From Branchiostoma floridae (taxonomy: Eukaryota > Chordata > Leptocardii > Amphioxiformes > Branchiostomatidae): a DNA stretch of 64,000 nt. Below are positions 14,139-51,300 of this stretch, piece after piece. Numbering within the stretch: the first letter of the stretch is position 1; the number at the start of each line of letters is the position of its first letter. Position numbers and translations under genes: made by a program. The stretch is from positions 20,861,551 through 20,925,550 of the forward strand of contig NC_049985.1 in assembly GCF_000003815.2 (NCBI RefSeq). The letters run 5' to 3'. The notes under the pieces are model-generated. The model had not been told where the DNA came from. It saw only the letters and a list, made by a program, of their open reading frames with translations, and ran no database searches.

Positions 14139-16637
14139 AGCTACATGTACAATGTATAGTAAGTGAGAGTGAATATATGCATATTAATTACACTGCCACA
14201 TTGTGTAAGCATCTGTTTCTGGATTAGTCTGATCGTTTGATTTCTGAGCCACCTATTTTATTGTTGATGACACTTAGGTCCCTATTCATATCAAAAGAAT
14301 ATTCTTATCAAAAAAGTTTTTTTCTTATCTTAATGGACTGGCCTTCAGTTCTTAATTGGATACTTAACCTTTGTGCCAGCTAACCCCCCCAAAAGGCCAG
14401 ATGTCTGCAATTTTACCAACCTCAAAAATGCCCCATAACACTTGAAGTAGGCCCACTGTTTGATGTTGTTCAATTTGATCTAGCTCCACCCCTGCCAAGT
14501 TTGAAGGCTGTAGTCCTGTATATGTATCTGTCTAATGCTGGGATTGCTAACCAAGTAAACTCACTTAGTTTGAATTACGTCACAGCGCTCCTTAGGCATA
14601 CAGACATGTCCCAATGTAAGTGGCTGTGCCCTCTTTGAAGAAAGCCAAGTTTTTGTTTGTGTCATCCGGTCTGAGAGCTTGGGTTACAAGTTTGTTCTGC
14701 GGTAAATCCAACGGCTTCCTATATTTACAAGCCGATCCATCCCTGTTCACAAATATTTGGAACTAATATTTAGACCAAAAAAGAAGCTAGATTTGGGAGT
14801 ATTGTTAGTGTTTGTCTGCCCTATTTGGAGACTATTGCTAGAAAACAAAAAGGAAGCAAAACCAGGGGTAAGACCAGCAAGTAATATTAAGGTATCCATG
14901 TTTTTCCTAATTACTGATTTGTATTTTTTAGCAAAAGATCCCGTAGCATGCTCTGTAACAGGCGTATATTTTACCTATATGTACTTCAGCCAAGGAGATT
15001 TATGATAATAACATATGTGATATCTTATTGTTGTGCAAGATAATTTTCTTGTTGTGTTAATATTTCTCCCAGAGTTCTTGCCTCAAAGTAGCTTGAATTT
15101 GTTGCTTGGTAACAAGTTGTAAACAAAATGTCATATTTTGACCTTGTCTTGATTGAATTACTTTGAAGCTAAACATTGATGCCGTCTTGGATGCTGTATC
15201 TTAATTAGTTTATTAGTCTATTCTTAATACAAGAAAGTTTTAGGTGCCCAAGTGTTTGGAGAAGCAAGTGCTTACCAACTGAAATACAAACTTAAGGAAT
15301 TACATATCATGTACATGTACATGTAATGGTTTATTCTTGCGATTCAGTCATTCTGCATGAAAAAATAATGTTATGCAAAATCAAATCTCATCTTGAATTT
15401 TGTTTTCCATTTTTCCTGCATCCATTTCCACATCTGTTTTCCTTACTTTTTATGCTTTATTCCTGCTAAAGGCCATGAATTGAATGAAAGTTTATATTTC
15501 TTTGTCATGTCTGGACGAATTATCCCGGCTTACAGGGCAAAAGAATCGAGTTGACGATCTCTCTCAGGGTTGAGTTTATTTTGTCCCCAAATCACAATGT
15601 AGCGGGGGAAAGTCCCTGTAACAAGGCAGCTTTCCTGTTAGTCAGTGCAGCCAGATGGCTTGTTGTGCTTACACTTAGGATGGAGCCAAATTCAATTTAA
15701 GATAACAGTCAAGAAAGCCATTGTAAGTCACCAAAGCAAACAACATGTATCCAAGGTGTGTTGGGATTTCATTTTCACGTGTTGTTTGTCGGATTGCCGA
15801 GATTTAGAAAGAAGCTGAGAAATGTAAAATACAAGACTTAGTGTTCTATGCATGTAATGCTTATCTGGATGTGAGACAGTCGCTATGAAAACGATACAAG
15901 TTTCAGGCTGAATGAAACAAAAATAGAGGTTGACTGGAATAAGTTTCATCAGGTTGTTACGTGACTCAGGACAACAAGGGACTAATATACAATCTTGTTT
16001 TATCCAACTTCAAAGCCAACTTTTTGATGATCGTCTATGACTTTCCCAGGGTATTGCTAGCTCACTTTTGTCAGAAATTACCTAGAATTTTGTTCAACAT
16101 ACAAGAATAGCAGCCTCGACAAGCTTGATCATGTTTAATATAGTAAATACTGTACCATGAAATTGACAGTATACCGGTAGCTTATATATCTACACGTCAT
16201 GTATAACAGTATGAAGTCGGAGTCTGCTTATGACCAATTACATCTTTTTGTTATGAAGTCGTGAAGCCCATAATTGATTTATCGAGGCCTCGTCTTTCAG
16301 CGCCTTCACTTAGACTGCAATAACATGCGCTGTCTGTTAGTGGGCATGTAAAACACTGACAGGTGGGGGTCGTGTAGACTTGAACACTGTTAAACTCTTT
16401 CTGCATGGCTACAATGGTTGGAATATTTCTGATTGGCTCTTGTCTTATATCATAAGTGACAGTGTCTGTCAGCAAGATGCACTACAGGGTATGATACTAA
16501 ACACAGCAGAGACAGAAGAGTCATTTTTTTTTGGCAACGCAAAAGGGGTGGAGCCTGTTGGTATTGTAAGATATTTCATAAAGCTATAACAGTGTGTTTA
16601 TTACGAAACCTTACCTAGTTTTCCTCTGTTTCTACAG

Positions 16638-41596
<24,959 letters not shown>

Positions 41597-42300
41597 GCAA
41601 ATCGTCATTAATTTGTTGCCCTGCTTGGCACATGTATCACACGCAAGCGTAAATGCATTCTTTTAATCTAGTGAAGAATCGATGGTGAACACAGATAGGT
41701 CTATCCAGTGAATAGAATATTTATTGGCATCTCCTAGACAGTTAAATGTGTGATTCCTTTTATTGTTAAGTCTTAAACCATATCATGATGATATAAGAGA
41801 TGCCACATACATGTATTCCCTGTGCCATTTACACATATAACTTCACCAGCAAATATTTGCACCTTTTCCAAGATTTTAAAACTTTTCACTTCACAGACAT
41901 GCTTCCTTTTATGGCAAAATCTATATTTTTGTATCCTCTATTGAAGTTTGTTCACAATGAATTCAGTAATATACAACTAGTAAAGCATTTAATGGAGAAA
42001 CTATTGAAGGTACATTTGAATGTTTTAAGATCTGTACAGCATTGTATAAAGCCTTACTGAGAGGAGAATTGTTTTACAGTGTCATATATGACAAGTCCAC
42101 AAAATTATACATGTGGGAATGGATGTGTATAGATAGAGATAGATAGAAGGAAAATTGTTTTATATAATTATGTATGTATAAGCTGAATGTCGTCTTTTTT
42201 TCCTGTTGTGTCCAGATATAGTTGATTGTATGATTATTGATAATGAGCTTTTGTATATTTGTATGGCAATATTGGAATAAAATTTCCAGTATGAAGTTAA
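41597..42300 (+). other. 3' UTR of the FAT4-like gene with polyA signal
   Basis: AT-rich sequence follows the TAA. A canonical AATAAA at 42276-42281 would place cleavage near 42295-42305. The GAGT microsatellite starts just beyond. Confidence 0.7.
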
Positions 42301-42325
42301 TGATTGTGTTTTATATGCGTTGTAT

Positions 42326-42408
42326 GAATGGATGAGTGAGTGAGTGAGTGAGTGAGTGAGTGAGTGAGTGAGTGAGTGAGTGAGTGTGAATAAATGAATG
42401 AATGAATA
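42326..42408 (+). repeat. (GAGT)n / (GAAT)n microsatellite
   Basis: About 14 GAGT units pass into a few GAAT units (aatgaatgaatga). Confidence 0.95.
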
Positions 42409-43228
42409 GGCCTTGGGTTCTAAAATGGCCAGCATAACAGGCCTTCTGGTGAACCAGTAGCCAACGGCAAATAAATTTCATGGATGACATCATGCTCATT
42501 AATTCTCACCTGATTTTGAAGAAGCTCTACTCCAGAGATGGTCAACACGACTCTCGGTTATACATTTTGTCTGACCCTTCCCTCATGACCTCAATGAAAT
42601 GCGACTTGTACCGGTAGGTCGATTTGAGCTCGTGAATAAACAAAGGTTTACACAAACAAAAAGAAGTACCGTACGGTTCTGAAATAGGAAAAATGCATCA
42701 TGTGGTAGCCTTGATTGTACTTGTAGGGAGACATGTCCATAGTTGTAGAAGTGTTCAATAGTAAAAGCGGCGACAATGATACTGATGAATGGTTAAAGCA
42801 ACACCACTGTGGTAGCCATGGCTTTAGTTGTGAACTGGTACACCAGTGTACCACATAGTGTCACTAGCTTTGTGCATCTATTGAATTGAATACGAGAATT
42901 GAAAAAGACTTTTTGGCTGTGAAATCATGCATTGTCGCTTTAATTCCTGTTGCAACGTTTATAGATATATATTTTTTGTACCTATCTTGTTTTTTGCCCT
43001 TTCATCCAGTTTGGAATCTGCAGAGGATATCATCCATATAATTCAATTGCCGTGGCCTTATCGATAGAATCTATAGAATATTGGATATTTATGGCCGACT
43101 ATGCAAAAATGGTTGATCAATGTGATTGTGTACGCATGGGAACAAAACAGGCAATCGGATCATCTACGCTGCGTCTGGCCGAGAGAATTGCCTAACTAAT
43201 TGTCTTGATTATCCGCCTGATGGTGCAA

Positions 43229-43245
43229 CAGCGCCCTCTAGCTTT
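43229..43245 (-). promoter_or_regulatory. CTCF-core-like site
   Basis: Reading the minus strand gives GCTAGAGGGCGCT, which fits the S-Y-A-G-R-G-G-G-C-G-C core of the CTCF consensus but lacks the preceding CC. The context is non-coding. It is a motif match only. Confidence 0.35.
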
Positions 43246-45180
43246 TATACATAGTACATGCACAAGAGGATGTTTTGAAGTGTCTCCCCCACTTTTGCCA
43301 TATCCGTACAAGAGAGAGCTAATCTCTTTGTGTACACCATGCCTTAAAACGTTAACGAGGCCATGTTGATTTTATTATTTGGTTGACATCCTTTTGGAAC
43401 CCAAAAACTGATGCGAGCGTGCGAATTAAAAAAAAAAAGGGCCCCGAAAAATTGCCGTCAGTATGAAACCTAAGCTATTAAAGTGGTCAGGAAGGTTAAA
43501 CATAGGACCAACCACACATAGTATAGTATATCAACGATAAGATGTAAAACCCGTTCTTTTCTTCTTGGACCGGTAAAAAAAACTGAAAAATTAGATGGAA
43601 CGACGGGCTTTGCCTATTAGAACCTGAAGACTCTATACCGGCAGGCGTTTGGGGGGCTTACCGGGACAAGAAAATAACAAGAGCGAAGTTGAGTAGAGTT
43701 TTATAGTCGTTTGTAGATCTATTGATATTAAAACGCCAGTGGGAATCGGATACTAATCAGATTCCTTTGTAGCAAAATTGATATTTGCTTTTAGTATCAT
43801 CATGTTTTCACAGACAAGTAGGTCTAGGTTCAGGTCCGGACCTGGACCTGATCCTCTGGACCTGTACCTGACTTTTCCGTACTGGTACAAATGCTTACCA
43901 GCAATACTTTTTTTTCTTTTTTTTCTTTCACATCTAATTCCTTGACTTCATATTTACTTTCGCATTCTATGACATTAGTTGTCTGTTTTCCCATTTTTAA
44001 AAAAAATATACGGCATATATGTGCTCATTTTACAGCTGCTTTGTACGATTTCCAGAATGGCCGAAAATTGTTGCGCGCGCTGATGTCATCCATATAATCA
44101 AATCAACATGGCTTTGCTAAAGGCCGATTTAACTTTAAGTGGTTTGAATTATTGGAAGCGCCGCCTTTGCCTAGCGTAAAATAATGCTACCCATTGCTTC
44201 ACAGAAACGTCAGGACAGCTAAGGGTTTGATTCTGTAATGGTTTTTTTGGTACTCATCTGGCTAGCTGTCGTGGTGTGGGTAATAATTAAAGGATAAAGG
44301 AATTTCACAAAAGAGATCTATTCTACATGTGAACTACCAAAAGTGGGTAAACAGAATACGAATTGCAGCAAAAATATTTGTAGGGGAGGAAATTTCGAAA
44401 ATGAAACTGAATATATTGATTCTGAATCGCAAGAAATACAACATAGCAAGGTCACAAAGTGAGCGGCAAATAAACACATGTGCACGATTTAGAAAGGACC
44501 CCAAAGACTTAAATGCATTTGCAGCTTTTTTGTTGTGTTTCCGTGGCTATAACTATTTTGAATTATGACGTCACATAAATCTGATCCTACTGATCCATAA
44601 TTTTACCGAATATTGAAACAATGATCATATGCTAAACCCTTGCTGATGTTAATAATAAATCTGGTAATGTGTTGTGTTATGGCATATCAATTAGCAAAAG
44701 TTAGCTCCCTTGCATTCTACAGTTAAGAGCAGTCGGATCGCGAAACAGGTTCTGCATAATATTCGTTAAGCACAGGTTGGTTAGTTGGTAAGGTCTGAAT
44801 TTTTTTCTCTAATATGCCCCGTTTTCCGTCTGTCGTCCCAATGACGGCTGCCAGAAAACATATGAAAAGAAGACTAAAATCTCAAAACCAACAAACCTCT
44901 ACTTGGAGAGTAAATATAACTGTATCCCGCCGGCCTTTGCGCGAGCTTCTTGGTGACCTGAATTCGGAAGCTATGTACAACTCATCACGTTCGTCGTACC
45001 TTTTCCAAGATCTTGCAACAAAATCTGAAAACAACAGTGTACTGAGTGCATTATCCTTAATCTTCCTTTAAACACGACAACGATTTCAACTAAAACTCGG
45101 TGGCCTGAATCGCCCATGGATTTTCTGGCGCAAGTCACGGACACAATTGTGCCAAGTTTGCCATCCTTTACCTCTGCGCT

Positions 45181-45211
45181 ATGGATCTGTCAAGACTGAA
45201 GCGGTGCACAG
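45181..45211 (+). other. Candidate first coding exon of the NTase-TPR gene
   Basis: ATG opens ten codons (MDLSRLKRCT) and ends at a near-consensus donor, CAG|GTACGT. Joined to the acceptor 'caacag' before 47684 it reads in frame through E-I-D into the Met at 47692. The acceptor lacks a good pyrimidine tract and a fitting phase has a one-in-three chance, so this is speculative. Confidence 0.25.
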
Positions 45212-45987
45212 GTACGTGATACATGCCAGAAGAGGTTAACTATATAAAGTTATATCTTAAGAAATAGAGCAAGAATAGGACGTTTGCATGTCATTATTCG
45301 TGACGCGGTGCGAACGTAGTTAGCCCTCTACAATTTAGCTTTAAGAGTTGTCGGTATATTATTCGTGAATCCTTATTGCTCCTGCGTATGTTTTGAAACC
45401 CTGAATGTATTGTTGAGCGTTGCAAATTCCATCCGGTCTGTACATGTAAACCTGGTTAGTCAACGAAACCGAAGGGTAGCGTCTGCGACCGCTAGCGGCA
45501 TTGGAACCTGGCCAAAATGTTAGAAATCGCGAATCAGCACTCCCTCCCCCCAACAGTATTAAACCGTCAGCGCTCGTGGAAGACCGTGAAGGAGGCCGAT
45601 TTCAGTCACAATGAACGTTCGGTTATAGCGCTGTTTTCAGCCTTGTTTTACCAAATCCAGATGCCAAAATTTTATTGCGAGAAGGAGTATGCTCGCCAAT
45701 TTACAATTAAAGCGTCGTCGAACCTTGTAGGCCTTCATAGGTATACTTTTAAGCGTTGCCGGCCAATTTAAGCTGTCTTTGGAAATCCTCTCCTATGATT
45801 ATCGCGTGACATGGTGTTGTTTGAATAGTAACGGATATTACTTTGATCCAATCATAAATATGTCTTCAGTGATTGAAGTGAGGGATTTTGTGTTAGCAGA
45901 GAGGTTAAAATGTAACAGCCAACAGTTCCATTTATCTTACTGAGCAATCTGTAACAAAGTCCAGGGGTCCTAAGGGAAGGCGTTATA

Positions 45988-46199
45988 TACTGTAAATGCA
46001 TTTAAGTTAGCGGGGATTTAATTTCGCGGTAGCAGAAAAATGGACTTTTCGCGGTGGTTTTAATTTCGCGGTAGCACCATACACTGTAGTCTCTTACTGT
46101 TAAGGAAAAATGTTCGCGGTGGTTTTAAATTCGCGGTGAAGCGGCCGCCGCGAAAACCGTGAACATTAATCCACCGCGAACATTTCTGCATTTACAGTA
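45988..46199. mobile_element. Small TA-flanked MITE with TTCGCGGT repeats
   Basis: TACTGTAAATGCA at the left and TGCATTTACAGTA at the right are perfect inverted copies; the outer TA could be the target duplication. The 212-bp interior is built from repeated TTCGCGGT(A/G) blocks, then their complement near GCGGCCGCCGCGAAAACCG, so a single strand could fold extensively. It has no coding capacity. Confidence 0.88.
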
Positions 46200-46859
46200 C
46201 TTTGTATGATTCCAATTTACATGTTTACAACCCCTTTTCCATCGTTTTCTACCTTATGTTGTGTTTCTTTGAGTGATGTCTTAATTTTTATCGCTTTGCG
46301 GTCACAAGTCCTTTTCCTATTTAATAAGCACCGTGGACTTTGTAACATGATGCTGAGTGTGCAATTCGTGTGGACGATGTTTTTATCTTGTGTGTGCCTC
46401 ATATATTCTAATTATGATCGAACCAAAGGGCGACACAACCCTATTGTACCTATGGTACGGTCGTGTAGCGACTCATGTACTAGTGGAGGGCCAGTTTGAT
46501 AAAATCATCTGTGCCTTGGACAAATTTTAGACCCGAAATATGGGTTATGTATTCTCCCTGCAAATACTTGCGCGGGGTGATCAATAAGTTATCGGCCTCA
46601 CCCGGAAATAATAAGCACAACTCAGATTTCGATGCACAACTTCGTAGTATGAAGCCTTTTATCAATATCTTCTAAATCTCACATCATTGCAGTCATTACT
46701 TTCCAGGCATTTTTTTTAATTAGAAGGTAAGTGGCAAGAAAAACCTAGGATGAATTGTGATCAGACATGTGTGGGTCGATTTCCCCATGCTGTAAATTCT
46801 TTGTCATTAACAAAGACCTTGTCAATTTGTTTGATAATGATTATCTCAATGAAAAATGG

Positions 46860-47190
46860 AGATATAGTTTTGGGTGTGTCTGGGTGTGTCTGTCTGTCTG
46901 TCCAGATTTTTGTAGTGAGCATATCTCAAGAACCTCTTGATGGATTACAATGATATTTGGTTTATGGGTAGGTGTTGGGAAGACAAAGGTCAAGGTCAAT
47001 TTTGGGCCCCCTGGTATGTGACCTTGGTACTACAGCAGAAATTCGTTTTTTTGATCTTTTGAACTGGATGTGCTGTGGTCTTGATTTTTGGATGGCAGAT
47101 AGCTTGTGACATAAGGAATATGTGGTGTATGTTTGGGCCCGCTAGCACTGTAGCAGGTTGCTCTGGAACTACAGGGGCATTTTGTCAAAA
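46860..47190 (-). repeat. Dispersed repeat copy, reverse orientation
   Basis: On the minus strand it shows 'agcccgctag'-type blocks, 'gggggcccaaaattgacc', 'ttgaccttt' and a terminal ACAGACAGACAGACA run in the same order as the copies at 11560-12660 and 59846-60160. Confidence 0.65.
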
Positions 47191-47652
47191 TCTTTTGTCA
47201 GGAGGATGACTGAAGATGGGAACGACACATTTACATGGTAAAACTCATTCTCAACATCTCACGCCCTCTCTCTAGCTAGTATATATACATTCAACTCAAA
47301 TGATCAAAAAAGTTTACTATCTCCTGTGAATTGAATCGTTTTTCAGGTCAACAAACTGAGAAAATAACTTCGAAACTGTGACATCACTGAGGCAGCTGCG
47401 TGGGGAGCCTGACGTGGTTTGGACCTTTCCATTCAGAATGTAACATTAGATTCATTTGCGGACATTAATTTGCGGAATATATAACTTTTCTAATTACAAC
47501 CAAAATCATTTCCAAAATCGGAATTTGAAGAATTTGAATGTTAAGTATCATCCAACTCAGACACGTTCCCGCCAAATTGTGAGGATTTACAACGACGCCG
47601 GAGTCTGGAAAGGGGTCTATTTTATCAGATACACAGAGAAACACAAATAGCA

Positions 47653-47663
47653 TATTTATAAGC
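47653..47663 (+). promoter_or_regulatory. TATA-like box before the NTase-TPR start
   Basis: TATTTATAAG lies about 35 bp before the Met at 47692. If functional, the 5' UTR would be under 15 nt, which is unusually short; an upstream first exon would make it irrelevant. Confidence 0.25.
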
Positions 47664-47691
47664 TAGGGGTGCGTCATCAACAGAAATAGAC

Positions 47692-48387
47692 ATGCAAAAG
47701 CTATCAACAGTTGTTGAAGGATTCCGAGAACTGGACCTAGCCTTTAATCATAATGATGATCTTGCTGTTGTACAGCAGCAATATGCATCTAAGTTGATTC
47801 ACGCCATAACTTGTGGAGACGAGCTTTCTGAGTGTGAGGCATTAAAAAGTCTTGGAGATGTTTACCTTAGGAAGACAAAGGCATGTGCTCACAAAACCAG
47901 CAACTTCAGAAAAGCATGTGCCTTATACATGGCACTTTCACATCGCTGTAGAAGTACCGAGGAAAAACAGGTGGCACAACATCGTATCAGATATGCAGAG
48001 AAGTGTACAAAGTTGATACACAATGAACGTCATATCTATACGGAAATTGAGATTTCAGACAATAGCACATTGGCTGTGTCAATAGCACTTCAAAAAGTAG
48101 ACCAGATCAAGACAAATGGACAGAATATGATGCCCTTGATTCAAGGATACACAAATTCCTTCGTGAGAGCAATCATTGATGGAAATAAACATCTAGAAGT
48201 AGAATCTTTGAAGACACTTGGGGACCTGTATCAAAAGAGAGGGGTAGCAAGAAAAGACAGTGCAGACCTTGACAAAGCATCTGGACTATACATCCGGGCA
48301 CTGAAACGATGTGACGACTCAAATGATGGCATCGAAACGTTGGCACACCGCATCAGGTATGCAAGAAAAGTAAAGGAAAAAGTGAAG
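47692..48387 (+). CDS. NTase-TPR gene, first recognised exon
   Basis: It encodes 232 residues and stops at the donor AAG|GTAAGC. Two related helical modules share [11 protein letters not shown] / [11 protein letters not shown], a K-A-x-x-L-Y-x-x-A-L-x-R-C segment and HRIRYAEK / HRIRYARK. The frame running past 48387 is intronic. Confidence 0.85.
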
Positions 48388-51300
48388 GTAAGCAATCCTA
48401 ATATCATTTGTTCAATTCTTCTCATAATTTGTGTCATCAGTAAGTTGAACATTCCTTCTTTTGAATTATGGCCTCTGGTGACAGGTAAAAATTCAAAAAT
48501 TCACAAAAAAAACTTGCACTGTTTTTGTTAGGCCTAATATTCATTCCCTCCAATAATTGCATTTCGATAAGTTTAACATGCACTTGTACTATACTATTAT
48601 CTCAGAGGCAACAACAAAAAGAACAAGCCAACAACAGGAAATCTCGCCACAGACACCAGCTCCAGGCTCCTCCTACTTCCAATCAACGAACACGTGACTT
48701 CATCAGGTACACAAAGAGGGAAGGGTAGGTGCAATACATCTACTAGTGTTCGGTAACCTCATATCTCCATGATATCTTTAGAGCTTTTGTCGATTTTATG
48801 GAAATGGCTTGGACTTTTACATAAATTATGCATGGTGATGCTCATTATAGACTAACTTACACAAGTCACAAGCATGAAAGTCCCAACATTTATCATTAAG
48901 TGGTTTTGCCATTTTTGTATTAATTATGCAAATCAGTTCCTCATTTCCGTATTTGGTATCTGTTAATGTTCCATCTATAATAAATTACATGTGTAACATT
49001 CAATGATTCCAGTTATGGAACACAATTATGCAAATTAAGTCATCATTTGCATTACATGTATATTAGTAAATCTCCGTTTTTATCCAGTTGTGAAGGTTGG
49101 ACTGTATTTGAATATCTTCCAATGATTTTTTTAATAAAAACTACTTATATTTGGAAATCAATCGAAAATCAATGGATAGTAGTCATAATCGTCTTTGCAT
49201 CATGATTCATATATGATGTCAAGTTTTTTGTCAACAATTTGTATTTTATAGACTGAAAATAGGAGAGGGCATCACTAGACCAGTGAACATAAGTCGCAAT
49301 GCACAAGGAGACTCTGACAGGTTAGTCAGTTACTTCATGAAGTGGTAAGGAACTAGTGTTACGAAGCCATATGTATGACAAACATATGGTATGTTTTCTA
49401 GTATAACGATACTATAATCATTCAGACACTGCGTCTTCTAAAATCACGTGCCTACTTACTGAAATACGGGGTAGTACGTGTTCTTCGGTTATATTCTACT
49501 TATTGTTCATTGACTATGCAAAATGTTTTTGTTTTTTTGTTACATTGCATTTCTATATTCATCATTTCCCGTCAAAGTGAAAGTGACCAGCATATGGAAA
49601 ATACATAACTGCGAAAACAGACAAAAACTCAGTACCCCACTGTGAATAAGTAGACTTCCATTAACACCATGATCTGGAACATTTGCCCTGTCAAAATGCC
49701 CCTTCATACAAGAAGCGGAATTAGCTGGAATGCCTTCAGAATAACCTTCTTTGTATATTCCTTTTTTCCATTTGGGGCAAATTTTGCAAATTCGTCATAC
49801 CGGCTGATTCTGCTTGATTCCTGTTAATTCGAATTCAGTTTGAAAGCCCTATAATACATGAATTCTACCTCTGAACTGACTCCAGCAAGTTTGGCCTTTT
49901 GCCCTTATTTCCTCACTCTGTGCACGTATATCTTGCAGTTTGCATATAATGGATCCAATGTTGGAGTGACAACACATGATGATGAGGACGATGTGGTGAC
50001 CTTTCCCCCCTCACATCCTTTTACTGTCCTATATGCTTTGAACATCACAGAACAAAAATCCAGACATGCCAAAAACTATACACTAGCTGAAGGCGAAAAT
50101 ATCAGTGTAGTGAAACATTGATTTTGTCTACCACTCCAATCAAGTTATCCCTTTCTAGTATCTACAAAGAACAACTAAAGGAGGGATGCAGGGCCTTGCA
50201 GGCAGCGGACATGGACAAAGCAGAACAGCACTTTGCAACTGCACTTAAGTCTGTACATGTGAAAAGTGAGTGCTAGAATTGGTGTAAGTAAGGTTCCTGT
50301 TAGGACGCGTTCAGTGCATCTGGATTTGATTACCCGGTATCTTTTTATTAGTTCTCAATCCAGATCGCTGCATGCTACCAAGTACAAGTAGTCTCTATGA
50401 GTAGAAAAACCATCCCCCAAACCATTGTAAAGTTTATTCATACAAAAGATGTCGCATCATACATTGGGAAAACTTGGTTATGGCCTTTCATCCTTAGGAA
50501 GCATCCTTAGGCAACATTTGTTTTAATTATTCAAGCTATTATGTGCAATTACATAGTTGCAAAAAATGGTTTGAAAAGTAAATGTGTGTTTAGATTGTTC
50601 CTTATCGCGTCAATTTAAAAATAATATAATTAAAAAAATAGGCAGTAATCCTGATTGTTTTACGCAGATGTAAACACAAGCCAACACTGGAAAGAGGCGG
50701 AGCCTCTATACAAGTTGGGTGATGTCTATCTGAAGAGAGGAATCCAGTCAAAGGACGGCGGCGACTTCACCAAGGCTGCAGCACTCTGTAATTCAGCACT
50801 GGTAAGATCAAGGGCAGAACACAAAGAATCCATCAAACAAAGAATTCTCAACATAACGCAGTCATTTCTCACACATGTGTTAGAAACTGACCACACGGTA
50901 GACGCTCATGATGGGGAGAAACACAAACTGATGTTGAAGGGAAATCGAGAGCATGTAGAAAAGGAGATCAAAAGAATTGAACAACAAGTTGATCCTTATA
51001 GACTTGATGATGATGACCCAAAGACAACAATAATGGAGGAGAAGAGAGCAGAAGAGGTCAAAGCATTGTTTCTAACAATTGCTTATCACCGCAAAGAGTT
51101 TATATCTGGTCTTGTAGACGAATGTATTGAAATTATGGGCCCCCCTCCCTGCATGTTTGCATTCATAGGCTTGGGTTCACAAGCGACAGGGTTGGTAACA
51201 CCATACTCTGATCTTGAATTTGCTATTTTGGTAGAGAGGGAGACAGACAATAATGTTAGATATTTCAGAAATCTAACTCACTATCTACATCTCAAAGTCA

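Larger units (their letters stand above)
1..16637. other. Non-coding stretch, probable large intron of the FAT4-like gene
   Basis: No open frame here has cadherin, EGF, transposase or other recognisable protein features. The first cadherin exon at 16638 starts in phase 2 in the middle of a repeat, so at least one more coding exon lies upstream. None is visible here, although a short exon could hide in the gap at 1894-2769. The simplest reading is an intron of at least 16.6 kb. Embedded items (gaps, X-box, dispersed repeat, GGTT tract, MITE) are listed separately. A poly-G run lies at about 5033-5046. Confidence 0.6.
42409..47683. other. Intergenic region between the FAT4-like gene and the NTase-TPR gene
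   Basis: No supported gene. It holds a palindrome-rich ACCTG/CAGGT patch (43826-43872), a CTCF-core-like site near 43231, a MITE (45988-46199) and a reversed dispersed repeat (46860-47190). Frames at 44814-45071 (85 residues, basic N-terminus) and 45517-45771 (84 residues) lie in CpG-richer DNA but match nothing I know and have no clear exon context. Confidence 0.6.
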
